This document shows positions 8,069 to 15,813 of a stretch of 38,725 nucleotides of DNA, in pieces. The DNA is from Candidatus Aerophobetes bacterium Ae_b3a. GTDB lineage: Bacteria; Aerophobota; Aerophobia; Aerophobales; AE-B3A. The notes beneath the pieces were generated by a model. It searched no databases and was not told the DNA's origin. It saw nothing but the letters and a program-made list of their open reading frames with translations. Within the stretch, counting starts at the first letter, position 1. Each line of letters starts with the position of its first letter. The translations under genes were made by a program, and so were the position numbers. The stretch covers positions 1 through 38,725 of the forward strand of contig NJBQ01000011.1 of assembly GCA_005223095.1 (NCBI GenBank), given 5' to 3'.

Positions 8069-8212
8069 TTAAATAGGGACAGCGACCATTTTCAAAAGCG
8101 TTACTTAAGAGCTTCGAAATGCAGATCAATTCTAACGGGGAATAGGAAGAGTTTCTGCTTATTTATTCTTTTCCGAAATCCTCGCCAAAAAATGGTCGCT
8201 GTCCCTATTTAA
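8069..8212. mobile_element. MITE-like element with perfect 24-bp terminal inverted repeats
   Basis: Bases 8069-8092 and 8189-8212 are exact reverse complements of each other, including AATAGGGACAGCGACC and its mirror. The 96-base interior has no coding potential. It occupies the space between anmK and murQ. Perfect arms imply recent arrival or selection for pairing. A small non-autonomous transposon or RAYT-type palindrome is the likeliest explanation; as RNA it would fold into a long hairpin between the two genes. Confidence 0.7.
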
Positions 8213-8219
8213 TGTCTAT

Positions 8220-9425
8220 TTAATGATTCAAATTTATTATTATTTTACCCAGGATTACCCCTCTTTTGGCTCCGGTAGCCGAAGGAACATTTGCCGGATT
8301 AGCGGAGATAGTCTCGTTGGCCAAAATAGCAAAGATTAATGCCTCTTTGGCTTTATCGGAAATCCCAAAATCTTCAGTCCGAAATAGAGAAATAGGCTCA
8401 AACCTTTTCCTTAGAAAGTTAAGCAAAGTGGGGTTATAACTTCCCCCTCCAGAGATGATAATTTCATCTAGCTGATGCTGGGGAAGAATAAAGTTTTCAT
8501 AAGCATAATAAATGGAATCAGCGGTAAAGCTAGTAACTGTGGTAAGCAAGTCCTTGTTTTTTAGGTGTAGAGCTCTTGCTCTTTTAATTAGCTGACGAGC
8601 AAACTGCATTCCAAATTCCTCTCTTCCTGTGGTTTTAGGAGGTATTTTTTTTAAATAGGAGTGATTCATTAATTCTTTCAGTAATTTCCTATTTACCTTT
8701 CCTTGGGCAGCCATTAGCCCGTTTTTGTCGTAAGTTCTCTTGCCCTGACTGAGAATCTGGCTGACAGCATCAATGATCATATTGCCAGGTCCGGTATCGA
8801 AAGCAACCACATCATCTAGCTTGGCGGCTGCCGGGATTAAGGTAATATTTCCTATCCCCCCAATGTTTTGAATGGCTCTAGTCTTTTTTTCATCTCTAAA
8901 TAAGATGTAGTCTACATAGGCAGCTAATGGTGCTCCCTGTCCGCCGGCCGCCATATCACCAGTCCTAAAATCAGCTACTGTGGTTATCCCTGTTCTTTCG
9001 GCAATAACAGAGGGCTCTCCTATTTGAAGGGTTGATCTTACATAAAGGCTGCCTTCTCTTTTAGGTATAGGAATGTGGTAGATAGTCTGGCCGTGGGAAC
9101 CAATGAGGTCAATCTGCCAAGGTTCTAAGTTCGCTTTAAGAATGATTTTCAAAGCAGCCTGAGCAAATAGTTCCCCCAGAACAAAATTTAAATGGCAGAT
9201 CTTGTCCACCGTTCCTGTCCTGGGGGAGAAAATATTGAGTATCTTCTTCCGCACCGTTTGAGGATAGGGATATACCTGGAAGAAGAGAAGTCTTGCCCTG
9301 GTAGAAAGTCCATTTCCTTTTATCTTGACCAGAGCGGCATCTATTCCATCCACAGAAGTTCCCGACATTAATCCTATAACGATTTTCTCATTCTTCTTTT
9401 CTAACTGGATTATATCTTTACCCAT
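8220..9425 (-). CDS. anmK: Anhydro-N-acetylmuramic acid kinase
   Basis: Phosphorylates and opens 1,6-anhydro-MurNAc to MurNAc-6-phosphate, the substrate of MurQ. The 401-residue protein starts near GLMSGTSVDGIDAALV, the family signature and ATP-binding loop, followed by GSHGQTIYH, ADFRTGDMAAGGQGAPLA and FDTGPGN, all landmarks of the AnmK sugar-kinase fold. GGGSYNP near residue 320 is the adenosine-binding loop. It sits between the permease gene and murQ on the minus strand, so import, kinase and etherase form one route for recycled or scavenged cell-wall sugar. Confidence 0.95.
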   Translation of the reverse strand: MGKDIIQLEKKNEKIVIGLMSGTSVDGIDAALVKIKGNGLSTRARLLFFQVYPYPQTVRKKILNIFSPRTGTVDKICHLNFVLGELFAQAALKIILKANLEPWQIDLIGSHGQTIYHIPIPKREGSLYVRSTLQIGEPSVIAERTGITTVADFRTGDMAAGGQGAPLAAYVDYILFRDEKKTRAIQNIGGIGNITLIPAAAKLDDVVAFDTGPGNMIIDAVSQILSQGKRTYDKNGLMAAQGKVNRKLLKELMNHSYLKKIPPKTTGREEFGMQFARQLIKRARALHLKNKDLLTTVTSFTADSIYYAYENFILPQHQLDEIIISGGGSYNPTLLNFLRKRFEPISLFRTEDFGISDKAKEALIFAILANETISANPANVPSATGAKRGVILGKIIINLNH

Positions 9426-9467
9426 TTTTCTTAGGAAACTAAAGGCTCTTTTAAGACTCTGGAACTT

Positions 9468-10328
9468 CTATTTTATGGCTCCACCCACAATTCCCTTTAT
9501 CAAGTATTTTTGAAAAAGAAGAGCTACCAGTATAGGGGGAATAATGGCAACAAGAGCTCCGGCAGACATAAGATTCCACTCTGCATAGAATTGGCCCACG
9601 AATTCTGAGATAGTAACTGTAATTGGCTTGGCCTTAAGGGTATAGGTAAGAATTAAAGGAGCCATAAACATATTCCATGAGAAGAGGAAAGAAATAATTA
9701 CTACTGCCATCAGCCCGGGTAAAGACAGAGGAAGGACAACTTTAAACATTGCCCCCAGGAGTGTACAGCCATCGATTCGTGCTGCATCCTCCAGTTCTGT
9801 AGGTATGGAGCTGAGATAGCCCTTCATAAACCACGTATCAAAGGGCATTCTATAGGCAACGCTTAGAATAATCAAACCTGTAAGGGTATCCAGAAGACCT
9901 AATTTGCTAAATTCAGAAAAAAGGCCAATCAGTACCGGCCAACTGGGTACGGCTATCATTCCTATGATGTAAAAGAAGAATAGATTCTTTCCGGGAAAAT
10001 TTAGTCTTGCGAAAACATAGCCAATTAGAGGCGCTGCCACGGCCATAATCAAAGTGGTTGTTCCGGCAACTATTAAGCTGTTAATCAGACCTTTTTTGAT
10101 GAGTTCGGTGGCTGTTGTCCCTACCGCTCCTCGAAATCCCTTTCCTGTTATAAGGATACTTCTGAAGTTTTCCAGGGTTATTCGAGCAGGAATCCAGCGG
10201 GGAGGGATTGAATATAGATCCACTTGGGGAATTATACTGGAAAGAATGAGCCAGTACAAAGGAACAAGAGACCATATCAGCATAATGACAATACAGAAAT
10301 AGAGAAGAATCTTTTTGTGATTTATCAA
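9468..10328 (-). CDS. Carbohydrate ABC transporter permease (MalG/UgpE type)
   Basis: A 286-residue inner-membrane permease of the CUT1 sugar-transporter family with about six hydrophobic helices. The EAA loop that contacts the ATPase is seen as EDAARIDGCTLLGAMFKVVLP near residues 180-200. It overlaps the upstream permease gene by 4 bases. Neighbouring anmK and murQ suggest the cargo is MurNAc, anhydro-MurNAc or another amino sugar, but the substrate is not readable from sequence. No ATPase gene lies in the cluster; CUT1 systems often share one encoded elsewhere. Confidence 0.9.
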   Translation of the reverse strand: MINHKKILLYFCIVIMLIWSLVPLYWLILSSIIPQVDLYSIPPRWIPARITLENFRSILITGKGFRGAVGTTATELIKKGLINSLIVAGTTTLIMAVAAPLIGYVFARLNFPGKNLFFFYIIGMIAVPSWPVLIGLFSEFSKLGLLDTLTGLIILSVAYRMPFDTWFMKGYLSSIPTELEDAARIDGCTLLGAMFKVVLPLSLPGLMAVVIISFLFSWNMFMAPLILTYTLKAKPITVTISEFVGQFYAEWNLMSAGALVAIIPPILVALLFQKYLIKGIVGGAIK

Positions 10329-11242
10329 TATTTCACTTCCCTGTATATAGATTTTATATAAAAATAAGTTATTAAAAACATAAAAATACCAATTACATAA
10401 GCCAAGGCAGATCCAATCCCAAAACGACCTTTCTCAAATGCGAGTTCATAGCCGTACATCATTAAAGTCTTAGTAGCAGGGTCCAGTCCAGTTAAAGTAT
10501 ATATCTCATCGAAGACAGTAAAGGAAAATATCATAATAATAATCAGGGCAATGGTTAGCATGGGACGCAGAAGGGGAAGGGTTATATGCCACCAGCAGGA
10601 TCGAGCACCAGCTCCATCTACCTTTGCCGAATCGTAAAGCTCTAAAGGAATGGACTGAAGAGCACCCAGAAGCAGGATTGTCACAAAAGGGGTAAATCGC
10701 CAGACAAAGGTTAAAGTTGCCCAATTTAAGGCCATAAAGGGATCCTTTAACCAGGGCTTATAAGAAGAGATAAGGCCAAATTGATAGAGAATTCCGTTCA
10801 AAAACCCAAAATCACCACTCAGTAGCCATTTCCACATAAACCCATTAACTACGGGTGGTATGGCCCAGGCCAGTATAACCAAAGCCCGCAGGATGGACCT
10901 TCCCTTGAAGTTCTGGTTGAGAACCAGGGAAAATACCAGGGAAATACTTAAAATCATACCAACAGCTATCACTACAAAATAAGCTGTTCTTTTCAAAGCC
11001 TCCAGAAAAAGGGGGTCTTTAAGAATCCTGATATAGTTATTCAAACCAACAAAATGAATTCTCTCGGGCAGTCTTGTGTTGTAGTACATCAGGCTAAACC
11101 GGAAGGATTGGATAGCCGGAAAATAGGCCATAAAAAAGATCAAGATGACCACCGGCGCAAGGATCAAGTATGCCAGCCATTTCTGGTTATCAATAATAGC
11201 AGAAAGACTTCTCTGCCATTTTTGTTTATTTCTGATTTTCAT
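10325..11242 (-). CDS. Carbohydrate ABC transporter permease (MalF/UgpA type)
   Basis: A 305-residue permease with a hydrophobic first helix after a short basic N-terminus and an EAA loop read as YDSAKVDGAGARSCWWHITLP. It is the partner of the downstream MalG-type permease. The frame is open up to 11287, but that longer form would run through a perfect GC-rich hairpin (11256-11279). The ATG at 11242, starting MKIRNKQKW, places the hairpin in the space after the binding-protein gene, which is the usual design. No strong ribosome binding site precedes it, consistent with lower expression than the binding protein. Confidence 0.88.
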   Translation of the reverse strand: MKIRNKQKWQRSLSAIIDNQKWLAYLILAPVVILIFFMAYFPAIQSFRFSLMYYNTRLPERIHFVGLNNYIRILKDPLFLEALKRTAYFVVIAVGMILSISLVFSLVLNQNFKGRSILRALVILAWAIPPVVNGFMWKWLLSGDFGFLNGILYQFGLISSYKPWLKDPFMALNWATLTFVWRFTPFVTILLLGALQSIPLELYDSAKVDGAGARSCWWHITLPLLRPMLTIALIIIMIFSFTVFDEIYTLTGLDPATKTLMMYGYELAFEKGRFGIGSALAYVIGIFMFLITYFYIKSIYREVKY

Positions 11243-11255
11243 TCTTAGTGTTTGT

Positions 11256-11279
11256 GAGGGCGCCTGAAGCGGCGCCCTC
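11256..11279 (-). promoter_or_regulatory. Intra-operon stem-loop between binding-protein and permease genes
   Basis: A perfect 9-bp GC-rich stem, GAGGGCGCC with GGCGCCCTC, encloses a six-base loop. On the transcribed minus strand no T-run follows, so it is not a classical terminator. Stem-loops at this spot in sugar ABC operons protect the upstream binding-protein message from 3-prime exonucleases and reduce read-through into the permeases. Confidence 0.7.
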
Positions 11280-11299
11280 TTTCTCATTCAATTCTTACT

Positions 11300-12544
11300 T
11301 TACTCATACTCCTTTTTGAGCTCGTATACGTAATTAGCTAGATGACCTACCGCTTCTTCTGGAGAGATCTGATCCCTGACCATTCTCTTTATCGTATCGT
11401 TAGCTTCATTCTCAAATTCCGTATACCAGGGAGCCCGATAAGGGATGCGACGCACAAATCTTGCCTGCTCCGCCATTACATCAAAGCCCTCTATTTTACC
11501 TGCCTCTCCCAAAGCAGCAAAAGCAGCCTTGTTTGCCGGAAACATCCCATAGGCCTCATAAAGGGATTTTTGAATCTCTGCTTTGGTGAACCACACTATG
11601 AATTTATAGGCTTCATCTTTTTTATTGGAAAATGCGGATATACCTAAAGCTGCGGGTAAACTCCAGGTGAAGTGTTCATCCGGGAGGAGTATATATTTAG
11701 CATTAGGAGCAATCTTTGACTTTTCAGGATCGTTAGCAATAGTTAGGGAACCCTGCCAGGCTTGATGGAAGACGGCTTCTCCAGCCCAGAAAGAAGGATG
11801 GGGATTGACGCTTGTTATGCGCTCAGCTGAAATAAGCTCCTCTTCAAAGAAATCTCTCAGGAGCTTCATTGCTCCTAGTCCCCCTGAGTCAGGTTGATGA
11901 AATGTGGGATTGAGTTCTTCATCAAATAGCACCCCTCCCATAGAAAGAGCTATTAAGTACCAACTCCATGCCCGAGCACCAAAGGTTATGGGATATTTTC
12001 TTATTCCTTTTTGTTTAATCTCCCGACATAACTGGGTAAATTCCTCCCAGGTGGTGGGTACTGGAGCACCCATTTTCTCAAGAACGGAGGAATCATAGTC
12101 TATCATCACCAGTTGCTGGTAGATAGGTACACTGTATAGATAACCTCCAATTCTAAATAAATCAGCGCTTGTTAGCTCTTCCAGTAGGTCCGGGGAGACT
12201 ATCTCATCAAGCTGCGCAATGCTTTTGCTGGAAGAGAAAACCCCTACATTTGTTATTCCCACAAATATTACATCAGCCGGGGCAATGCCTCCTGCTGTAG
12301 CAATCATCACCTTGTCTCTCAGAGCTTTTTCGTCTCCAATGGTAGTTACCTCAACTTCGATACCAGTTTGTTTCTCAAATTCTACCAGTAAATTCTTAGA
12401 TGGTACTCCCCAGGGGGTTGACATATAAATTATTTTCTCTTTTGCCGCTAAAGATACGGATAGCAGGCAAAAACCAATAGCCCCAATGAGTAACGTACCG
12501 ATCACAACTTTCAATTTAAATGCTAACTTATCTCTTCTTCTCAT
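11300..12544 (-). CDS. Extracellular sugar-binding protein of ABC transporter
   Basis: A 414-residue family 1 solute-binding protein. The N-terminus is MRRRDKLAFKLK followed by a hydrophobic helix and a likely signal-peptidase I site after VSLAA near residue 34; no proper lipobox is seen. The mature part shows typical CUT1 features, such as FEKQTGIEVEV early and TTWEEFTQLCREIKQKG mid-protein. The ATG at 12544 is chosen because AGGAGGT lies six bases upstream, while the longer frame starts with GTG at 12586 without proper spacing. It heads the transporter/anmK/murQ operon and likely captures an amino sugar or muropeptide fragment. Confidence 0.92.
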   Translation of the reverse strand: MRRRDKLAFKLKVVIGTLLIGAIGFCLLSVSLAAKEKIIYMSTPWGVPSKNLLVEFEKQTGIEVEVTTIGDEKALRDKVMIATAGGIAPADVIFVGITNVGVFSSSKSIAQLDEIVSPDLLEELTSADLFRIGGYLYSVPIYQQLVMIDYDSSVLEKMGAPVPTTWEEFTQLCREIKQKGIRKYPITFGARAWSWYLIALSMGGVLFDEELNPTFHQPDSGGLGAMKLLRDFFEEELISAERITSVNPHPSFWAGEAVFHQAWQGSLTIANDPEKSKIAPNAKYILLPDEHFTWSLPAALGISAFSNKKDEAYKFIVWFTKAEIQKSLYEAYGMFPANKAAFAALGEAGKIEGFDVMAEQARFVRRIPYRAPWYTEFENEANDTIKRMVRDQISPEEAVGHLANYVYELKKEYE

Positions 12545-12689
12545 TGCCTTACCTCCTGTAAAGATTAAAATTTGGTAGTCTTTCACTCCTTAAAAGGAAT
12601 ATGCAGGAAAAAATTCTCACCTCCTCCCCCTACATAAATTCACTCCTCAATGCTTGTTTGGTAGCTATTCAGCCTTCTCATATTTCACC

Positions 12690-12854
12690 CTAATAGCGCT
12701 TAGTCTTTACTGCCTCGGTAGTTTTCTCAAGACATTTTACAGTCTTCTCATAACGAGACATCAGCACTACAAGAAAAAGTGCATCAATCACACTGAGTTG
12801 GGCAATTCTGGAGGCTATTGCTCCACTGCGAAAAGTATTCTCTTTCGCAGCCAT
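12690..12854 (-). pseudogene. C-terminal remnant of a MurR/RpiR-family regulator
   Basis: A 54-codon frame reads MAAKENTFRSGAIASRIAQL onward and ends in KTTEAVKTKRY. The segment FRSGAIASRIAQLSVIDALF is the characteristic end of the SIS domain in RpiR/MurR regulators, which sense phosphosugars such as MurNAc-6-phosphate. The N-terminal helix-turn-helix and most of the SIS domain are absent, and stop codons occur directly upstream in frame. It lies on the same strand 145 bases before the binding-protein gene, so it was probably the local regulator of this recycling operon. This truncated form cannot bind DNA in the usual way. Confidence 0.75.
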
Positions 12855-13219
12855 TGAACCTGCCCCTTACGCTTAAAAATTATTTTTATTTCATCTTAGT
12901 ATATATGAAAGAAATTGTTTGTCGACCACAAAATTTCCTTTGTCAATCGCCTTGAGTCGTATATAAGAGAGCTCTGGCCAGGTCAACCTTGGGCCACATG
13001 CGTTACTCTCTCCATTTAGCATACCTGGGCCTCGTTAATCTAAGGGCCAACAGGCACGATTTGTCGAGCCAACCTGATGAGGAGTTTCCCCAAAATTCAA
13101 GTGCACTTTCCCTAGAACGATTATATAATGAGGAATACAGCGTTTGGTTAACTGGAATAGGACAATTATCTTGTAATAGCTCTATTTTGGAGTGAAATTA
13201 TGGGGAAACTTTTATCAAC
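12855..13219. other. Gap with no recognisable gene
   Basis: This 365-base stretch lies between the regulator remnant and the duplicated aro promoter. Open frames exist on both strands, the longest at 12989-13195 on the plus strand, but none shows a known motif or a ribosome binding site. It is probably decayed sequence left by the rearrangement that truncated the regulator. Confidence 0.5.
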
Positions 13220-13278
13220 CTGATAAATTGACAGGGAGAGTGGATATGATAGAATGTTGATGGTTTCTATGAAGGAGG
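13220..13278 (+). promoter_or_regulatory. Duplicated aro promoter driving aroK
   Basis: A second copy of the aroE promoter block, with TTGACA at 13228-13233 and TAGAAT at 13250-13255, again 16 bases apart. Identity to 4807-4865 is 51 of 59 bases. Both promoter boxes are unchanged while the surrounding bases have drifted, which suggests the copy is kept because it transcribes aroK-aroB-aroQ. Confidence 0.7.
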
Positions 13279-13292
13279 CCAAGTGATATAAT

Positions 13293-13370
13293 TGAGATTA
13301 CCTCGCTCTGTTCGCAATGACGAGAAAAGAGCTTTGCTTGCAATAACGCCGTTCACTGGGTATTTACGTA
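13293..13370. repeat. CATTGCGAG/GATTGCTTC element (copy 2)
   Basis: Contains GAGATTACCTCGCTCTGTTCGCAATGAC and a tail TTCACTGGGTATTTACG that recurs after copy 3 at 15671. It interrupts the leader duplicated from aroE, lying between the promoter copy and the residual aroE codons. Confidence 0.55.
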
Positions 13371-13382
13371 AATTTAAACAGG

Positions 13383-13470
13383 GCAATGAAATTATCCAAG
13401 TGATGAAGAGAAATTGTGGCAAGATAGAGATAGCAGAAGCATTTGGCTATCTAGACTATCTAAGAAAAAT
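13383..13470 (+). pseudogene. aroE'-aroC' deletion scar upstream of aroK
   Basis: Bases 13383-13451 align with the first codons of aroE (4937-5006), about 55 of 70 positions identical with a one-base deletion that breaks the frame. From 13444 onward the sequence instead matches the last codons of aroC (7014-7040), 24 of 27 identical, encoding GYLDYLRK. The two parts meet at TGGCTATC, which occurs in intact aroE at 4999-5006 and in intact aroC at 7014-7021. The structure is what deletion between two direct 8-bp repeats would leave. The residual frame ends in an ATGA overlap with the aroK start. Confidence 0.88.
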
Positions 13471-14019
13471 ATGAATATTGTCTTAACTGGTTTTATGGGA
13501 ACAGGAAAAAGCAAAATAGGGAGAAGATTAGCCAAGAAATTGAGAATGAGTTATCTAGATACCGATGAGCTCATTGAGCAAAGGGAAAAGGACACTATTT
13601 CAGCTATGTTTAAAAAAAGAGGGGAAAAATACTTCCGCCGCCTGGAAACTAAAATAGTCAAAGAAGTTACCCTTCTTGATAATTATGTAATTTCTACTGG
13701 TGGAGGAGTTGTTTTAAGAGAAGAGAACACAAGGGCGCTCAAGAAAAATGCTCTTATTATTTGCCTTTTCGCCAGCCCTGAGGTAATTCTTAAGCGAATA
13801 GAAGGAAATGAGAACCGTCCTCTTTTAGAGATGAATAATCAGAAAAAGAGGATTGAGGAGCTCCTTACGCTCCGCAAGCCTTATTATGAAAAGGCAGATT
13901 TTAGCGTTGATACTTCCGCTTTAGATAGCGAAGGAGTAGTAGTAGAAGAGATAATAGAGTTTTTAGAAAAAGAAGAAATCTTCCAAAAGACTAAACTGGC
14001 GCAAAATGATAACCGTTAA
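13471..14019 (+). CDS. aroK: Shikimate kinase
   Basis: Phosphorylates shikimate at O3 with ATP. The 182-residue protein has the Walker A loop GFMGTGKS at residues 7-14, shikimate-binding DTDELIE, FRRLE and the GGG motif in ISTGGGVVL, and the lid arginine in NRPLL. The frame is open upstream to 13414, but that extension encodes the aroE/aroC scar, so the ATG at 13471 with MNIVLTGFMG is the true start. It overlaps aroB by 14 bases. The gene is expected to be transcribed from the duplicated promoter at 13228-13255. Confidence 0.93.
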   Translation: MNIVLTGFMGTGKSKIGRRLAKKLRMSYLDTDELIEQREKDTISAMFKKRGEKYFRRLETKIVKEVTLLDNYVISTGGGVVLREENTRALKKNALIICLFASPEVILKRIEGNENRPLLEMNNQKKRIEELLTLRKPYYEKADFSVDTSALDSEGVVVEEIIEFLEKEEIFQKTKLAQNDNR

Positions 14020-15094
14020 GATTAATTTGGGGAAAGAACGCAGCTATCCTGTCTATATAGGGGCAGATTTAGCCAACCTGGGGAGAACAGTAAAGAGCCT
14101 TGCCCCGGGAGACAAAATTTTGCTTGTCAGTGATGAGCGTGTTTATAGCCTCTATGGTGAGGCGGTAAAATCTTTTTTGGAAAAGAATGATTTTGATGTG
14201 AGTATAGCCTGCGTGCCGCCAGGAGAGACATCCAAGTCCCTTTTTCAAGTAGAGAAGTTGTATGCTCGCTGTGCTGAGCTTAAACTGGACCGCTCAGATG
14301 CTATTCTTGCATTGGGCGGTGGAGTAATCGGGGATTTAGCTGGATTTGTTGCTTCTACTTATCTAAGAGGGATTAATTTTTTTCTTGTACCTACTACCCT
14401 GTTAGCTCAGGTTGACGCCAGTGTAGGAGGCAAAGTGGGCGTGGATCTACCCGCCGGGAAGAATCTAATAGGTTCTTTCTATCAGCCAAAATTTGTCTAT
14501 ATGGATCTTAAGACTTTAGAGACATTAGAGCCCAGGCAAGTTAGAGAAGGATTAGCTGAGATAGTAAAACATGGCGTGATAAAAGATGAAGAACTCTTCT
14601 GTTTCCTGGAAAAGAATATAGGAAGAGTAAAGAATCTGGATAGGAAAGTAGCTCAATTCATCATAGAGAGATCAGTGAGAATAAAAGCTAGAGTGGTTGA
14701 GGAAGATGAGCGAGAAGAAAAAGGAAGAAGGCAGGTTTTGAATTTTGGCCATACCATAGGGCATGCCATCGAGGGAGCAATGGAGTATAAAGAGTATACT
14801 CATGGAGAGGCAGTCTCTTTGGGAATGGTAGCGGCAGCAAAAATATCAGAAAAGTTGGGTTTTATCAGTGAGGATTTAGTAAAAAGAATAATAGAGCTTC
14901 TTAAAGTGATAGGTCTACCGGTAAAGGTAGAAGAAGTAGATGAGGATAAACTCTGGGATGTTCTCTATCGGGATAAGAAAATAAGGGCGGGTGGATTAAA
15001 TTTTGTTCTACCCAGAGATATAGGCGATGTTTTTCTTACCTCAGAGGTTCCTACAAAGGTGATAAAAGAGGTTCTCAGGGAGATAGAGAAATGA
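14006..15094 (+). CDS. aroB: 3-dehydroquinate synthase
   Basis: Cyclises DAHP to 3-dehydroquinate using NAD and a divalent metal. The 362-residue protein shows PPGETSKS, the glycine-rich LALGGGVIGDLAGFVAS, the PTTLLAQVDASVGGK substrate/NAD motif and metal-binding HTIGHAIE and THGEAVSLGM. Length is normal. It starts inside the end of aroK and ends four bases into aroQ, so the three genes are translationally coupled. Confidence 0.96.
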   Translation: MITVKINLGKERSYPVYIGADLANLGRTVKSLAPGDKILLVSDERVYSLYGEAVKSFLEKNDFDVSIACVPPGETSKSLFQVEKLYARCAELKLDRSDAILALGGGVIGDLAGFVASTYLRGINFFLVPTTLLAQVDASVGGKVGVDLPAGKNLIGSFYQPKFVYMDLKTLETLEPRQVREGLAEIVKHGVIKDEELFCFLEKNIGRVKNLDRKVAQFIIERSVRIKARVVEEDEREEKGRRQVLNFGHTIGHAIEGAMEYKEYTHGEAVSLGMVAAAKISEKLGFISEDLVKRIIELLKVIGLPVKVEEVDEDKLWDVLYRDKKIRAGGLNFVLPRDIGDVFLTSEVPTKVIKEVLREIEK

Positions 15095-15525
15095 AACACA
15101 TTTTAGTCATTCACGGACCAAACCTGAATTTGTTGGGAAGAAGAGAAATAGACATTTATGGTAAGGTCACCTTAGCTGAGATTAATGAGGCAGTTAAACT
15201 TAAGGCAAAAGAGCTAGATTGTCAGGTAAAGATAAAGCAATCGAATAGTGAAGGGGAAATAGTATCCTTTATTGGTGAGACTAAAGATTGGGCCGATGCT
15301 TTGATAATTAACCCTGCTGCTTATACTCACACCAGTGTGGCGATAAGAGATGCTATTTTGGCAGTTGGCATTCCTGCTGTAGAGGTGCATCTCTCCAATA
15401 TTCATCAGAGGGAGGGTTTTCGACGGAAATCTCTAGTGGCAGGGGTCTGTAGGGGCCAGATTGCTGGATTTGGTCTCCACAGTTATATTTTGGCTCTGGA
15501 GGCAGTAGCAAATAGTGAATGGTAA
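15091..15525 (+). CDS. aroQ: 3-dehydroquinate dehydratase, type II
   Basis: Dehydrates 3-dehydroquinate to 3-dehydroshikimate. This is the small dodecameric type II enzyme (144 residues), with the GPNLNLLGRRE lid start including the catalytic Arg, INPAAYTHTSVAIRDA, and VEVHLSNIHQREGFR with the catalytic His. It overlaps the end of aroB by an ATGA. A 288-base repeat-filled gap separates it from pheA, so the coupled aroKBQ block may end here. Confidence 0.96.
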   Translation: MKHILVIHGPNLNLLGRREIDIYGKVTLAEINEAVKLKAKELDCQVKIKQSNSEGEIVSFIGETKDWADALIINPAAYTHTSVAIRDAILAVGIPAVEVHLSNIHQREGFRRKSLVAGVCRGQIAGFGLHSYILALEAVANSEW

Positions 15526-15574
15526 ATAGAAATTAGTTGCTGGTAGATGTTCAGCAAAGTACATTCTATGTTAT

Positions 15575-15688
15575 CATTGCCAGGAGCGGTAGGAGATTCC
15601 TCGCTTCGCTCGGAACAGGCTCTGCGATCCTAAAGACTGAGATTGCTTCACTTCGTTCGCAACGACAAGGTCCACTGAATATTTACGG
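15575..15688. repeat. CATTGCGAG/GATTGCTTC element (copy 3)
   Basis: Begins CATTGCCAGGAGCGG and continues through GAGATTGCTTCACTTCGTTCGCAACGAC to a tail CCACTGAATATTTACGG, the same tail as copy 2. Several short inverted repeats occur inside. No coding frame is visible. Confidence 0.65.
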
Positions 15689-15689
15689 T

Positions 15690-15776
15690 GCGTATTGCGC
15701 AATGAAATATACGACATAAGCAGTACGATGTTTGTTTGTTTTTACTATACGCTACCCGCTATACGCTAAACGCTAG
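15690..15776. repeat. Word-like palindromic repeats between aroQ and pheA
   Basis: CGTATTGCGCAAT at 15691 matches the perfect palindrome at 23924-23939, followed by ATATACGAC words. At 15741-15776 a run of CTATACGCTACCCGC and CTATACGCTAAACGC words is the reverse complement of the TAGCGTTTAGC family at 2212. Together with copy 3 they fill the gap before pheA. Confidence 0.6.
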
Positions 15777-15813
15777 AAATGTCTCCGGACATTTCTAATA
15801 AGAAAGGTGAAAG

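Noticed and set aside
13138-13151. Fourteen-base match CAGCGTTTGGTTAA shared with 32431-32444
   Set aside because: A match of this length is expected by chance in a window of this size and the flanks do not align.
12989-13195. Plus-strand frame of 68 codons before the aroK promoter
   Set aside because: No ribosome site, no family resemblance, and it lies in a decayed stretch.
13414-13470. N-terminal extension of aroK
   Set aside because: Those codons belong to the aroE/aroC scar read in a different frame; the kinase fold begins at MNIVLTGFMG.
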